Source: Zoogloea sp. LCSB751 (GTDB taxonomy: Bacteria; Pseudomonadota; Gammaproteobacteria; Burkholderiales; Rhodocyclaceae). Taken from it: a DNA stretch of 64,000 bases. Under the pieces are notes generated by a model. It saw nothing but the letters and a program-made list of their open reading frames with translations, was not told the DNA's origin and did no database searches. The stretch is from the NCBI RefSeq assembly GCF_002028455.1, contig NZ_MWUM01000029.1:1-64000 (forward strand), in the 5' to 3' direction. The position numbers and the translations under genes are program-made. Below, piece by piece: positions 25,787 to 34,650 of this stretch (the first letter of the stretch is position 1; the number at the start of each line of letters is the position of its first letter).

Positions 25787-27076
25787 TCAGAGCTTGCGTG
25801 CCACCGCGCGGTGGCCGATGTCGCGGCGACACTGCATGCCGTCGAACTGGATCTGATCCACCTGTTCGTAGGCGAGCTTCTGGGCGCTCTTCACGTTGTC
25901 GCCGAGGGCGGTGACGCACAGCACGCGGCCGCCGCTGGTGCGCACTTCGCCGTCCACTTCGGTGGTGCCGGCGTGGAAGACGTGCACATCGTCGGAGACG
26001 GCGCTGTTCAGGCCGCGGATCGTGTCGCCCTTGCGGGGGCTGTCTGGGTAGCCGGCGGCGGCCATCACCACGCCCAGCGCGAAGCGGCGGTCCCATTCGG
26101 CTTCGATCTTGTCGAGCTTGCCGGCGATGGCGGCCTCGACCAGATCAACCATATCGGACTTGAGGCGCATCATGATCGGCTGGGTTTCCGGGTCGCCCAT
26201 GCGGCAGTTGAACTCGACCACGCGGGGCGCGCCCTTGTCGTCGATCATCAGGCCGGCGTACAGAAAGCCGGTGTAGGGCAGGCCGTCGGCAGCCATGCCG
26301 GCCAGCGTCGGGTTGATGATCTCGCGCATCACGCGGGCGTGTACCTCGGGGGTGACCACCGGCGCCGGCGAGTAGGCGCCCATGCCACCGGTGTTGGGGC
26401 CGAGGTCGGCGTCCTTGAGGCGCTTGTGATCCTGGGAGGTGGCCAGCGGAAGTGCGTGGCGGCCGTCGGCCATCACGATGAAGCTGGCTTCCTCGCCGTC
26501 CATGAACTCCTCGATGACCACCCGCGGACCGCGCTCGTCGTACTGCACGCCGAGCGTGTTGTGGGTGAGCATCGCGTCGATGGCCTGGTGGGCTTCGTCG
26601 AGGCTCATTGCCACCACCACGCCCTTGCCGGCCGCCAGGCCGTCGGCCTTGATGACGATCGGTGCGCCTTCCTCGTCCACGTAGGCATGGGCCTCGGTGG
26701 AGTCGGAGAAGGTGCGGTATTTGGCGGTCGGGATGTTGTGGCGGATCAGGAACTGCTTGGCGAAGTCCTTCGAGCTCTCCAGCTGGGCGGCCAGCCTGGT
26801 GGGCCCGAAGATCGGCAGGCCGGCGGCGCGGAAGGCGTCGACGACGCCGGCGGCCAGCGGCGCCTCGGGGCCGACCACCGTCAGGGCGATCTGCTCCTTG
26901 CGGACGAATTCGACCAGTTCGGGGATTGCCGTGACTGCCACGTTGTCCACGCCCGGCTCACGGGCGGTGCCGGGGTTGCCGGGGGCGACGAAGACTTTCT
27001 GGATGCGCGGCGAGCGCGACAGCTTCCAGGCCAGCGCGTGTTCGCGGCCGCCGGAGCCGATGACGAGGATCTTCAT
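25787..27076 (-). CDS. purD: Phosphoribosylamine--glycine ligase (GAR synthetase)
   Basis: ATP-dependent ligation of glycine to 5-phosphoribosylamine, step 2 of purine synthesis. The protein is 429 residues with the ATP-grasp fold. It begins MKILVIGSGGREHALAWKLS, the classic PurD N-terminus. The ATP-grasp loop APIVIKADGLAAGKGVVVA, the GPNTGGMGAYSPAP loop and the metal-site VVEFNCRMGDPETQ are all intact. It follows purH after 14 bases in the dusB-fis-purH-purD operon. Confidence 0.97.
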   Translation of the reverse strand: MKILVIGSGGREHALAWKLSRSPRIQKVFVAPGNPGTAREPGVDNVAVTAIPELVEFVRKEQIALTVVGPEAPLAAGVVDAFRAAGLPIFGPTRLAAQLESSKDFAKQFLIRHNIPTAKYRTFSDSTEAHAYVDEEGAPIVIKADGLAAGKGVVVAMSLDEAHQAIDAMLTHNTLGVQYDERGPRVVIEEFMDGEEASFIVMADGRHALPLATSQDHKRLKDADLGPNTGGMGAYSPAPVVTPEVHARVMREIINPTLAGMAADGLPYTGFLYAGLMIDDKGAPRVVEFNCRMGDPETQPIMMRLKSDMVDLVEAAIAGKLDKIEAEWDRRFALGVVMAAAGYPDSPRKGDTIRGLNSAVSDDVHVFHAGTTEVDGEVRTSGGRVLCVTALGDNVKSAQKLAYEQVDQIQFDGMQCRRDIGHRAVARKL

Positions 27077-27090
27077 GGACGGGTCCCGGA

Positions 27091-28659
27091 TCAGTGACGG
27101 AAGTGGCGGAAGCCGGTGAGGACCATGGCGATGCCCTGCTCGTCGGCCGCGGCGATCACTTCGGCATCGCGCACCGAGCCACCCGGCTGGATGACGGCGG
27201 TGGCGCCGGCCTGGGCCAGCACGTCGAGACCGTCACGGAACGGGAAGAAGGCGTCGGAGGCGACCACGCAGCCGGGGATCACCAGGCCGGCGTTCTCGGC
27301 CTTGATCTTGGCGATGCGGGCGGAGTCGACGCGGCTCATCTGGCCGGCGCCGACGCCGATGGTCATGCCGTCCTTGCAGTAGACGATGGCGTTGGACTTG
27401 ACGTACTTGGCGACGCGCCAGGCGAACAGCAGGTCGCCGAGTTCCTGTTCGGTCGGGGCACGCTTGGTGACGACCTTCAGGTCGGCCGCGGTGATCGGCG
27501 CGAAGTCGGCGCTCTGCACCAGCAGTCCGCCGCCGACGCGCTTGTAGTCGGGCTGCTTGACGGTGCCCAGCGGCACGATCAGCACGCGCACGTTCTGCTT
27601 GGCCTTCAACAGTTCGAGGGCTTCGTCGGTGTAGGCGGGGGCGATCAGCACTTCCAGGAACTGGGCGCTGACGGCTTCGGCGGCAGCGCGGTCAACCGTG
27701 GTGTTGAAGGCAATGATGCCGCCGAAGGCGGACGTCGGATCGGTGGAGAAGGCCTTCTTGTAGGCATCCAGCGGGCTGGCGGCGACGGCCACGCCACAGG
27801 GGTTGGCGTGCTTGACGATGACGCAGGCCGTGCTGTCGAAAGCCTTCACGCATTCCCACGCGGCGTCGGAGTCGGCGATGTTGTTGTAGGACAGTTCCTT
27901 GCCCTGCACCTGGGTGTAGGCGGCGATGGCGCCAGCGGGGGCTTCGGATTCCTTGTAGAAGGCGGCGGTCTGGTGGGGGTTCTCGCCGTAGCGGAGGTCC
28001 TGCACCTTGTCGAAGGCCAGCTGGAAGCGCTCCGGGTAGGCCTTCTTGGAGCCGTCGTCGGCCAGTGCGGTCAGGTGGTTGGAGATCGCGCTGTCGTAGC
28101 GGGCAGTGTGCGTGAAGGCTTTGCGGGCCAGATCGAAGCGGGTCTTGTAGGACAGCGCGCCGGCGTTGCCCTTCAGCTCGGCGACGATGGCCGCGTAGTC
28201 TTCCGGATCGGTCACGATGCCGACGCCGCCGGCTTCATTGCCGTGGTTCTTGGCCGCCGCACGGACCATGGTAGGGCCGCCGATGTCGATGTTCTCGATG
28301 GCGTCTTCCAGCGCGCAGTCGGGCTTGGCAATGGTGGCCTGGAACGGGTAGAGGTTGACCACCACCAGGTCGATGCGCGGGATGCTGTGCTCTTCCAGCT
28401 TGGCCAGGTGCTCGGGCAGGTCGCGGCGGGCCAGGATGCCACCGTGGACCTTGGGGTGCAGCGTCTTCACGCGGCCGTCGAGCATCTCGGGGAAACCGGT
28501 GTAGTCGGACACGTCGGTGACCGGCAGGCCGGCGTCGCGGAGGGACTTGGCGGTGCCGCCGGTGGACAGCAGGGCGATGCCGAGGGCGGACAGTTCGCGG
28601 GCGAATTCGATCACGCCGGTCTTGTCGGAGACGCTGAGCAGGGCTTGGGTGACTTTCAT
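27091..28659 (-). CDS. purH: Bifunctional AICAR transformylase / IMP cyclohydrolase
   Basis: Catalyses the last two steps of IMP synthesis. The protein is 522 residues. Residues 1-200 form the IMP cyclohydrolase domain (ALLSVSDKTGVIEFARELSA, then LLSTGGTAKSLRDAGLPVTD, VHGGILARRD). The rest is AICAR transformylase, with LRYGENPHQTAAFY and the catalytic Lys-His of VIVKHANPCGVAV. The C-terminus QPGGSVRDAEVIAAADE is complete. It lies 66 bases downstream of fis and 14 upstream of purD. Confidence 0.97.
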   Translation of the reverse strand: MKVTQALLSVSDKTGVIEFARELSALGIALLSTGGTAKSLRDAGLPVTDVSDYTGFPEMLDGRVKTLHPKVHGGILARRDLPEHLAKLEEHSIPRIDLVVVNLYPFQATIAKPDCALEDAIENIDIGGPTMVRAAAKNHGNEAGGVGIVTDPEDYAAIVAELKGNAGALSYKTRFDLARKAFTHTARYDSAISNHLTALADDGSKKAYPERFQLAFDKVQDLRYGENPHQTAAFYKESEAPAGAIAAYTQVQGKELSYNNIADSDAAWECVKAFDSTACVIVKHANPCGVAVAASPLDAYKKAFSTDPTSAFGGIIAFNTTVDRAAAEAVSAQFLEVLIAPAYTDEALELLKAKQNVRVLIVPLGTVKQPDYKRVGGGLLVQSADFAPITAADLKVVTKRAPTEQELGDLLFAWRVAKYVKSNAIVYCKDGMTIGVGAGQMSRVDSARIAKIKAENAGLVIPGCVVASDAFFPFRDGLDVLAQAGATAVIQPGGSVRDAEVIAAADEQGIAMVLTGFRHFRH

Positions 28660-28725
28660 GGTGTTTCTCTGGAAGGCCGCGGGGGCGCCGCGGCGGTCAA
28701 TGGAGGAAAACGGGGGCGCCGCCGC

Positions 28726-28965
28726 TCAGAGCAGTTCGTGCTCGGAGAGCTTGCGGCGCAGGGTGTTGCGGTTGATGCCGAGCATCTCGGCACACAGGGT
28801 CTGGTTGCCGCCGGCCTGCTTGAGGACGAACTCGAGCATCGGACGTTCGACGTTCTTGATCACCATGTCGTACAGGGCGTTCGGCTTCTCGCCGTCGAGG
28901 TCGCGGAAATAGGTGTCCAGCGCCCGGCAGACGGACTCGGCAATCTCATTGCTGGTACTGCTCAT
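28726..28965 (-). CDS. fis: Fis-family DNA-binding protein
   Basis: A 79-residue nucleoid protein of the Fis family. The C-terminal helix-turn-helix GGNQTLCAEMLGINRNTLRR occupies residues 52-71 and is of the Fis/NtrC type. The N-terminal half (ALDTYFRDLDGEKPNALYDM) is shorter than the E. coli beta-hairpin arm, as is common in betaproteobacteria. The ATG at 28965 overlaps the dusB stop (ATGA), so translation is coupled; dusB-fis is a long-conserved pair. An in-frame extension through dusB on this strand is a shadow reading. Confidence 0.93.
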   Translation of the reverse strand: MSSTSNEIAESVCRALDTYFRDLDGEKPNALYDMVIKNVERPMLEFVLKQAGGNQTLCAEMLGINRNTLRRKLSEHELL

Positions 28966-29990
28966 GCTGCAAGCTCCTGGGGGAATTCTTCGGGTTCGGC
29001 ATAGACCAGGCGGCTGTCCCGGTCGGCGAGGCTGCCGAAGAATTCGTCGATGGCAGCCAGCTGTGCCTGGACGGTCGGCAGGGTGTTCATGGTCTTGCGG
29101 AACTGCGCGGAGCCGACCAGACCCTTGGTGTACCAGCTGATGTGCTTGCGGGCGATCTTCACGCCGGTGTCTTCGCCGTAGAAGGCGTAGAGGTCGGCGA
29201 GGTGCTCCTTGCACACCTGCAGGATTTCGGAAACCAGCGGGGGCGGCAGCTCCTCGCCGGTTTTCAGGAAGTGTTCGATCTCGCGGAAGATCCACGGGCG
29301 GCCCTGGGCGGCACGGCCGACCATGACGCCGTCGGCGCCGGTGTAGTCGAGCACGAACTTCGCTTTTTGCGGCGTGGTGATGTCGCCGTTGGCGATCACC
29401 GGGATGCGTACGCGGGTCTTCACGTCGGCGATGGTGTCGTACTCGGCGTTGCCGGTGTACTGGCAGGCGCGGGTGCGGCCGTGGATGGCGATCAGCTGTA
29501 CGCCGGACTCTTCGGCGATGCGGGCGATCATCGGGGCGTTCTTGTTGGCCTTGTTCCAGCCGGTGCGGAACTTGAGCGTGACCGGGGTGTTGCCGGCAGC
29601 CTGGATGACCGCCTCGAGGATGCGGGCGACCAGCGGTTCGTCCTGCATCAGCGCCGAGCCGGCCATCACGTTGCAGACCTTCTTGGCCGGGCAGCCCATG
29701 TTGATGTCGATGATCTGCGCGCCGCGGTCGATGTTGTGGCGGGCCGCTTCGGCCATCATGGCCGGGTCGGCGCCGGCAATCTGCACGGAGATCGGTTCCA
29801 CCTCGCCGTCGTGGTTGGCGCGCCGCTGGGTCTTGGCGCTGCCGTAGAGCAGGGAGTTGGAGGTGACCATCTCGGACACGGCGAGGCCTGCCCCCATCTT
29901 TTTGCAAAGCTGGCGGAAGGGACGATCCGTCACGCCGGCCATGGGCGCGACGAACAGGTTGTTTCGCAAGGTGAATCCGGCGAATTGCAT
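28962..29990 (-). CDS. dusB: tRNA-dihydrouridine synthase B
   Basis: An FMN- and NADPH-dependent enzyme that reduces specific uridines in the tRNA D-loop. The protein is 342 residues as a TIM barrel. It starts MQFAGFTLRNNLFVAPMAGV. Catalytic Cys100 lies in IIDINMGCPAKKVCN. FMN-contact segments PVTLKFRTGW, IPVIANGDI and GADGVMVGRAAQGRPWIF are present. A longer in-frame start at 30023 is possible but adds residues unlike the family. The linkage to fis identifies it as DusB rather than DusA or DusC. Confidence 0.95.
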   Translation of the reverse strand: MQFAGFTLRNNLFVAPMAGVTDRPFRQLCKKMGAGLAVSEMVTSNSLLYGSAKTQRRANHDGEVEPISVQIAGADPAMMAEAARHNIDRGAQIIDINMGCPAKKVCNVMAGSALMQDEPLVARILEAVIQAAGNTPVTLKFRTGWNKANKNAPMIARIAEESGVQLIAIHGRTRACQYTGNAEYDTIADVKTRVRIPVIANGDITTPQKAKFVLDYTGADGVMVGRAAQGRPWIFREIEHFLKTGEELPPPLVSEILQVCKEHLADLYAFYGEDTGVKIARKHISWYTKGLVGSAQFRKTMNTLPTVQAQLAAIDEFFGSLADRDSRLVYAEPEEFPQELAA

Positions 29991-30101
29991 CGGGGGAGGC
30001 ACAACTGGGGAAAAGCAGCGCATTCTACCTCAAGGGCCCTGCGTCTGGCAGGTGCCGACTTCCCGCAATGAAGTGACTTAGTCCCTGCCGGGCAAGGGAT
30101 T

Positions 30102-30794
30102 TCAGGGCACTTCGGAGTACTGCATGCGGCCTTGAATGCGTACCGCGTGAGCGGCCAGGCGCGGACCGTAGGTCTTTTCGTACTTGCGCGGGTTGGGCAG
30201 CATGACTGCCAGGCGGGCTGCCTGGGCGGGGGTCAGCTGGGCCGCGGAGACCCGGTAGTAGCGCTGGGCGGCAGCTTCGCAGCCGAAGATGCCATCACCC
30301 CATTCGACGACGTTGAGGTAGACCTCGAGGATGCGCCGCTTGTCCCACAGGTTCTCGATCATCACCGTGATGATGGCTTCCTCGACCTTGCGCAGGTAGC
30401 TGCGGGCTGGCGACAGGAACAGGTTCTTGGCCAGTTGCTGGCTGATCGTCGAGCCGCCGGCGACGGCCTTGCCCTTTCTCTGGTTCTTCTCGATGGCCTT
30501 CTGGATGCCCTCCCAGTCGAAGCCCTCGTGGTCCACGAACTTGTCGTCCTCGGCGGCGATCACTGCCCGCTTGAGGTGTACCGAGATCCTCTCGTAGGGC
30601 ACCCAGCGGTAATGCAGCTCGGCATCGGGCTTGCGGACGACGAGTTCATCGCGGCGCAGGCTCATGAAGCTGGTTTCGGCGGGCGGCTCCCATTTCCACC
30701 ACAGCACATGGCCGAGCAGCCACAACTGATAGGCGATGAGGAGCAGGACCAGCGCCAGCAGGCTGCGACGGGTCCAGCGCCAGAGGGTCTTCAC
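30102..30794 (-). CDS. mtgA: Monofunctional biosynthetic peptidoglycan transglycosylase
   Basis: Polymerises lipid II glycan strands (glycosyltransferase family 51) without a transpeptidase domain. The GTG at 30794 gives 230 residues, the family norm; an ATG 24 codons upstream lies inside aroE and adds an Arg/Pro-rich stretch. A membrane anchor spans about residues 11-33. The catalytic Glu82 is in AVIAAEDDKFVDHEGFDW, followed by GGSTISQQLAKNLFLSPARS and the second glutamate motif YLNVVEWGDGIFG. It follows aroE after 11 bases. Confidence 0.94.
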   Translation of the reverse strand: MKTLWRWTRRSLLALVLLLIAYQLWLLGHVLWWKWEPPAETSFMSLRRDELVVRKPDAELHYRWVPYERISVHLKRAVIAAEDDKFVDHEGFDWEGIQKAIEKNQRKGKAVAGGSTISQQLAKNLFLSPARSYLRKVEEAIITVMIENLWDKRRILEVYLNVVEWGDGIFGCEAAAQRYYRVSAAQLTPAQAARLAVMLPNPRKYEKTYGPRLAAHAVRIQGRMQYSEVP

Positions 30795-30805
30795 CGCCGG
30801 GGCAC

Positions 30806-31624
30806 CTACAGGGCCGCGCGCAGTTCGGCGAGAACCGGGGCGGTTGCGGGGCGGACGTCGCGCCACAGGAGAAAGCTCTCGGCCGCCTGTTCGACCAGCA
30901 TGCCGAGGCCGTCGGCCAGGCGGGCGGCGCCTTGTTCGCGGGCGGCACGCATGAACGGGGTATCACCCTTGCCGTACATCATGTCGTAGGCCAGGCTGCC
31001 CGGCGCATAGAGGCCGGCCGGTAGATCGGGGGCCGCATCGGACAGGCTGGCGCTGGTGGCGTTGATGACCACGTCGAAATCCTGGCCGGCCAGATCGGCA
31101 AAACCGCAGCCCAGCGGGCGCAGCGGTCCGGTGGAGAATTCGTCCGCCAGTTCGGCAGCCTTGACGGCCGTGCGGTTGGCGATGGTGAGGCTGGCCGGCT
31201 GCGCGTCGAGCAGTGGCAGGATGGTGCCGCGGGCGGCGCCGCCGGCACCGAGCAGCAGCACGCGGCGGCCCGCCACCGGGCAGCCCAGGTTGACGGTGAT
31301 ATCGCGCAGGATGCCGGCGCCGTCGGTGTTGTCGCCGAGCACGCCGTCGGGGCCGAAAGCCAGGGTGTTCACGGCGCCGGCAGCCAGCGCCCGCGGGGTG
31401 TGGCGATCGGCGAAATCGAAGGCTTCGAGTTTGAAGGGCACGGTCACGTTGAGCCCGCGGCCGCCGGCAGCGCGAAAGGCCTCGACGGTGGCGACGAAGG
31501 CATCCAGGGGCGCGAGCAAGGCCTCGTAGCTCAGCGCCTGGCCGGTCTGCGCGGCGAAAAGGGTGTGGATGCGCGGCGACTTGCTGTGGGCGATCGGATT
31601 ACCGATGACGGCGTAGCGGTCCAT
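30806..31624 (-). CDS. aroE: Shikimate dehydrogenase
   Basis: NADPH-dependent reduction of 3-dehydroshikimate to shikimate in aromatic amino acid synthesis. The protein is 272 residues. Substrate-domain signatures are YAVIGNPIAHSKSPRIHTLF and GLNVTVPFKLEAFDF (catalytic Lys). The NADP-binding loop is VLLLGAGGAARGTILPLL, with INATSASLSD later. It lies between the TonB-like gene, 8 bases upstream, and mtgA. Confidence 0.96.
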   Translation of the reverse strand: MDRYAVIGNPIAHSKSPRIHTLFAAQTGQALSYEALLAPLDAFVATVEAFRAAGGRGLNVTVPFKLEAFDFADRHTPRALAAGAVNTLAFGPDGVLGDNTDGAGILRDITVNLGCPVAGRRVLLLGAGGAARGTILPLLDAQPASLTIANRTAVKAAELADEFSTGPLRPLGCGFADLAGQDFDVVINATSASLSDAAPDLPAGLYAPGSLAYDMMYGKGDTPFMRAAREQGAARLADGLGMLVEQAAESFLLWRDVRPATAPVLAELRAAL

Positions 31625-31631
31625 CGTGGGC

Positions 31632-32591
31632 TTATTCTTTCTTGGCGGACGTCTGCAGCATGTCCGAGTTGGTGAAGGTCCAGGTGCGGGTGATCTCGAT
31701 CACGTCGGTGTCGCGCCGGATGTCGGGCGGGAAGGCGGCGTAGGGGGCGGCCAGCTGGACGATGCGCCGGGCTGCGTCATCCAGCACCTTGTGGCCGGAC
31801 GAGCGGTGGATGTCGATGCTCTGCACGCTGCCGTCGGCACGGATCGTGACCGACAGCAGCAGGCTGCCGTAGAACTTGCCACGGGCCGCGTCCGGGTAGT
31901 TAAGGGTGCCGACCCGTTCGATCTTCTGGCGCCAGTCCTCGGCGTATTGGGCAAAGCGGTATTCCTGGGCGCGGGCACCGATGAACTTCTTGCGCGGCCG
32001 CGCCGAGTAATCCACCAGGTCCTTGTCGATCTGTGCCTCGATGCGGGCAACCGCCGCGGAGCTGTCGAGCAGGTCGTAGCCCGACACCGGGCGCGGTGTC
32101 TCGGTGGGCGAGACCTGCTGGTTGTTCACCGGCAGCGCGGTTCGGCTGCGGCTGGCGGTCATGGCCTGGGACTGGGGTGTTTCCGGTGTTTCACTGCGTC
32201 TTTGCGCCTCGACCAAGCTGTCGCCGGAGCGGGTCTGCTCCAGCGGTGGCAGCGGTGTGCTCGGCCGCCCTTCTGCCCCGTCGGTGCCGCCCGCGTCGAG
32301 ATTGGTCTGGGCCAGCACGTCGGCCTGCTCCGGGCGTTCGGCGTGGCGCGAATTGACGAGCACGACTTCCAGGCCCTTGTCCCGGTGGCGTAGCTTGTCG
32401 GCGTCCGGCATCACGAAATGGAGCGACAGCAGGACGGCGTGCAGTGCCAGGGACAGGCCGACCCCCCATTCCAGCGCGTAACGCGCCGTGCTACCGGTAA
32501 AGACCGGCCAGGCGCCGCCCCCGCCGGTGGCGGGCGGTGCGCGTGACGGGGTACTCGGCTGCGGAGGCGGGGGGCGGCGCAGGGCTTGCAT
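31632..32591 (-). CDS. TonB-like energy transducer
   Basis: A 319-residue protein of TonB architecture: a short Pro-rich cytoplasmic start, one membrane segment at about residues 37-60 (YALEWGVGLSLALHAVLLSL), a long disordered periplasmic spacer rich in Glu, Pro, Thr and Ser, and a C-terminal TonB domain from about residue 225 (RVGTLNYPDAARGKFYGSLL, then SVQSIDIHRSSGHKVLDDAA). No ExbB or ExbD and no receptor gene lie nearby, so its partner is not identifiable. It sits 11 bases after rnb and 7 before aroE. The start at 32591 places the membrane segment as expected; longer readings run into rnb antisense. Confidence 0.88.
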   Translation of the reverse strand: MQALRRPPPPQPSTPSRAPPATGGGGAWPVFTGSTARYALEWGVGLSLALHAVLLSLHFVMPDADKLRHRDKGLEVVLVNSRHAERPEQADVLAQTNLDAGGTDGAEGRPSTPLPPLEQTRSGDSLVEAQRRSETPETPQSQAMTASRSRTALPVNNQQVSPTETPRPVSGYDLLDSSAAVARIEAQIDKDLVDYSARPRKKFIGARAQEYRFAQYAEDWRQKIERVGTLNYPDAARGKFYGSLLLSVTIRADGSVQSIDIHRSSGHKVLDDAARRIVQLAAPYAAFPPDIRRDTDVIEITRTWTFTNSDMLQTSAKKE

Positions 32592-32602
32592 GGAAATCGG
32601 CG

Positions 32603-34573
32603 TCAGGCGGTGGCGGGCGGCGCTTCCGCGTTGGTGGGCGGCGGGGCGTCGGCCGTGGGCTCGGCGTCGTCGGGAAGCTGCACCTCGTCGATGGGGGGCG
32701 GATCGCCACTCGTTGCGGCCACGGTTTCCAGATAGGTGGCGTGGACTTCCACGTCCACCAGGTCGCTGCGCTCGATGGCCAGGCGTACCCGGGTGCCCGG
32801 TGGCAGGGTCGGCATCGACGGGACCTTGAAGACGAAGGGAATCTCGTCGAGGCGGACCAGGCTCTCGCGCAGCACACGGGCCGTCATCGGTGGGTGGCCG
32901 GCCTGGCGCAGCCAGCGTACGCACCAGTAGCGCTCCATGCCGCGCTGGAATTCGGCGTAGGCGGCGTAGGTGAGCTCGAAGTCGCGCATTGCGGCGATCA
33001 GTTCCGGCGACTTGGGCGGGAAGGTCGGCGGCGTGCCGCGCAGCCAGCTGATCAGCTGCCACTGGTTGACCAGGTCCACGTAGCGCCGCAGCGGTGAGCT
33101 GGACCAGGCGTAACAGTCGACGCCGAGACCTTCATGGGGCGCTGCGGCGGTGGTCATGCGGACCTTGCCGCCGGTCTGGGCCCGGTACAGGGCCGGAATA
33201 CCGGCGTCGGCGAGGGCCTTGCCCCAGGTGCTGTTGGCGGCAATCATCAACTCGGCGACCAGCTTGTCGAGGGGCGAGCCGCGTGGGCGGCGGCCGATCT
33301 CGATGCGGCCGGGGCCGTCGTCGGTGCTGGCATTCCAGTCGACGCTGAAGTTGTAATCCACCAGGGTCTGGTTGGCGGCCGGCTTGCCGCGGCCGGCTTC
33401 GAGGACGGTGGCGAGTTCCCACAACAGGGTCAGCTCGGCTTTCCACGGGAAGTCGGGGCCGCCTTCCTCCAGCGTGGTCTCGTTGAAAACCGGCTCGATG
33501 TCGTGGTGGCGCAGGTTGGCGGCCACCGGTACGCGTTCGAGGTGCGAGCTGTGGCCGGTGACGATCAGGTCGCGGCTGACCTCCAGGTACAGGGACAGGG
33601 CCGGGCAGTCGCGCCCTTCGCCCAGCGTGAAGCGGGCGACCACATCGTCCGGCAGCATGGTGATCTTGTTGCCGGGCATGTACACCGTGGACAGGCGGTC
33701 GCGAGCGATGCCGTCCAGCGCCGAGTCGCGGCCGAAACCCAGGCCCGGTGCGGCGATGTGGATGCCGATACGCCAGCCGTCGGCGGTGGGGGTTACCGAG
33801 AAGGCATCGTCGATCTCGGTGGTGGCTGCGTCGTCGATGGAGAAGGCACGCACGTCGGCGAGCGGCAGGTCGGCGGGCTCGATGGGCGCTTCCACTGCCG
33901 GGAAACTGGTGCCGTTCGGGAAGTATTCGAACAGGAAGCGGTCGAAATGCAGCTCGTGGGACGACGCCAGCGCACCGCAGTCGAGCAGCAGGCGGGCCGC
34001 CGATTTGCCGTTCTCGGCACAGGCGGCCTCAAGGGCTTTGGTTTCGAGGCGGTTGCGATCCGGTTTGTAGAGCAGCTGGCGGATCAGCGGGCGGAGTTCG
34101 TCCGGCACCGTGCCGGCCAGCAGTTCGTCGCGCATGCGCTCGATGGCGGCGGCCTGCTGGCGTTTCTTTTCTAGGCCGGCGAGGGCGGCCTGCAGGATCT
34201 CGGCCGGCGCCTTGCGGAAGCGGCCCTTGCCCTTGCGGTGGAAGTAGATCGGTGCGGCGTGCAGGCGCAGCAGCACCGCCACGGACTCCACCGGGGTGGG
34301 CACATGGCCGAAGTATTCCTGTGCGAACTCGGCGAAACCGAATTCCTCGTCACCGCAGACCTCCCACAGGAATTCGGTGTCGAGGCCTTCCGCCTCGGTC
34401 TCGGCACGGTCGAGCAATTCGCCGGCCGAAGGCTGGGCGAAGCGCAGCAACACGTCCTTGCTCTTCAGCTTGAGGCGCTTGCCGTGGGGCGTTTCCACCT
34501 GCAGGGAGGCGTCGTTGTCGGTCAGGATGGTGCCGGTCTTGAAGGCACCATCCTCTTCGAAGAGCAGATTCAT
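32603..34573 (-). CDS. RNase II-family exoribonuclease
   Basis: A 656-residue 3'-to-5' exoribonuclease with an RNB catalytic domain. Acidic active-site residues lie in RAFSIDDAATTEIDDAFSVT near residue 250. YMPGNKITMLPDDVVARFTL and SSSPLRRYVDLVNQWQLISW are characteristic RNB-domain segments. The N-terminal region (MNLLFEEDGAFKTGTILTDN) is a divergent cold-shock-like RNA-binding part, and the C-terminus is low complexity and rich in Ala, Pro and Glu. The shape resembles betaproteobacterial RNase II paralogues more than RNase R. A TATAAT lies 27 bases upstream. Confidence 0.9.
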   Translation of the reverse strand: MNLLFEEDGAFKTGTILTDNDASLQVETPHGKRLKLKSKDVLLRFAQPSAGELLDRAETEAEGLDTEFLWEVCGDEEFGFAEFAQEYFGHVPTPVESVAVLLRLHAAPIYFHRKGKGRFRKAPAEILQAALAGLEKKRQQAAAIERMRDELLAGTVPDELRPLIRQLLYKPDRNRLETKALEAACAENGKSAARLLLDCGALASSHELHFDRFLFEYFPNGTSFPAVEAPIEPADLPLADVRAFSIDDAATTEIDDAFSVTPTADGWRIGIHIAAPGLGFGRDSALDGIARDRLSTVYMPGNKITMLPDDVVARFTLGEGRDCPALSLYLEVSRDLIVTGHSSHLERVPVAANLRHHDIEPVFNETTLEEGGPDFPWKAELTLLWELATVLEAGRGKPAANQTLVDYNFSVDWNASTDDGPGRIEIGRRPRGSPLDKLVAELMIAANSTWGKALADAGIPALYRAQTGGKVRMTTAAAPHEGLGVDCYAWSSSPLRRYVDLVNQWQLISWLRGTPPTFPPKSPELIAAMRDFELTYAAYAEFQRGMERYWCVRWLRQAGHPPMTARVLRESLVRLDEIPFVFKVPSMPTLPPGTRVRLAIERSDLVDVEVHATYLETVAATSGDPPPIDEVQLPDDAEPTADAPPPTNAEAPPATA

Positions 34574-34599
34574 GGAATGGCCAAGCGGGAAAACAGCCG

Positions 34600-34605
34600 A
34601 TTATA
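34600..34605 (-). promoter_or_regulatory. -10 element for the RNase II gene
   Basis: A perfect TATAAT on the minus strand, 27 bases before the ATG. The -35 region is GC-rich with no clear match. Confidence 0.45.
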
Positions 34606-34616
34606 GCCAAGCCGGG

Positions 34617-34649
34617 CCCTGGCCCGGACGAAAGCGGTGTTTCGTCCGG
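34617..34649 (-). terminator. Hairpin after chpA
   Basis: On the minus strand TCCGGACGAAA and TTTCGTCCGGG pair around six bases, immediately after the chpA stop. There is no U run, so it may be a weak terminator or an RNA-stabilising end. It separates the Pil-Chp operon from the RNase II gene. Confidence 0.5.
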
Positions 34650-34650
34650 A

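Noticed and set aside
27094..29004. A 636-codon plus-strand open frame opposite purH and fis.
   Set aside because: Low-complexity Gly/Val/Asp-rich translation typical of antisense readings; purH on the other strand is complete.
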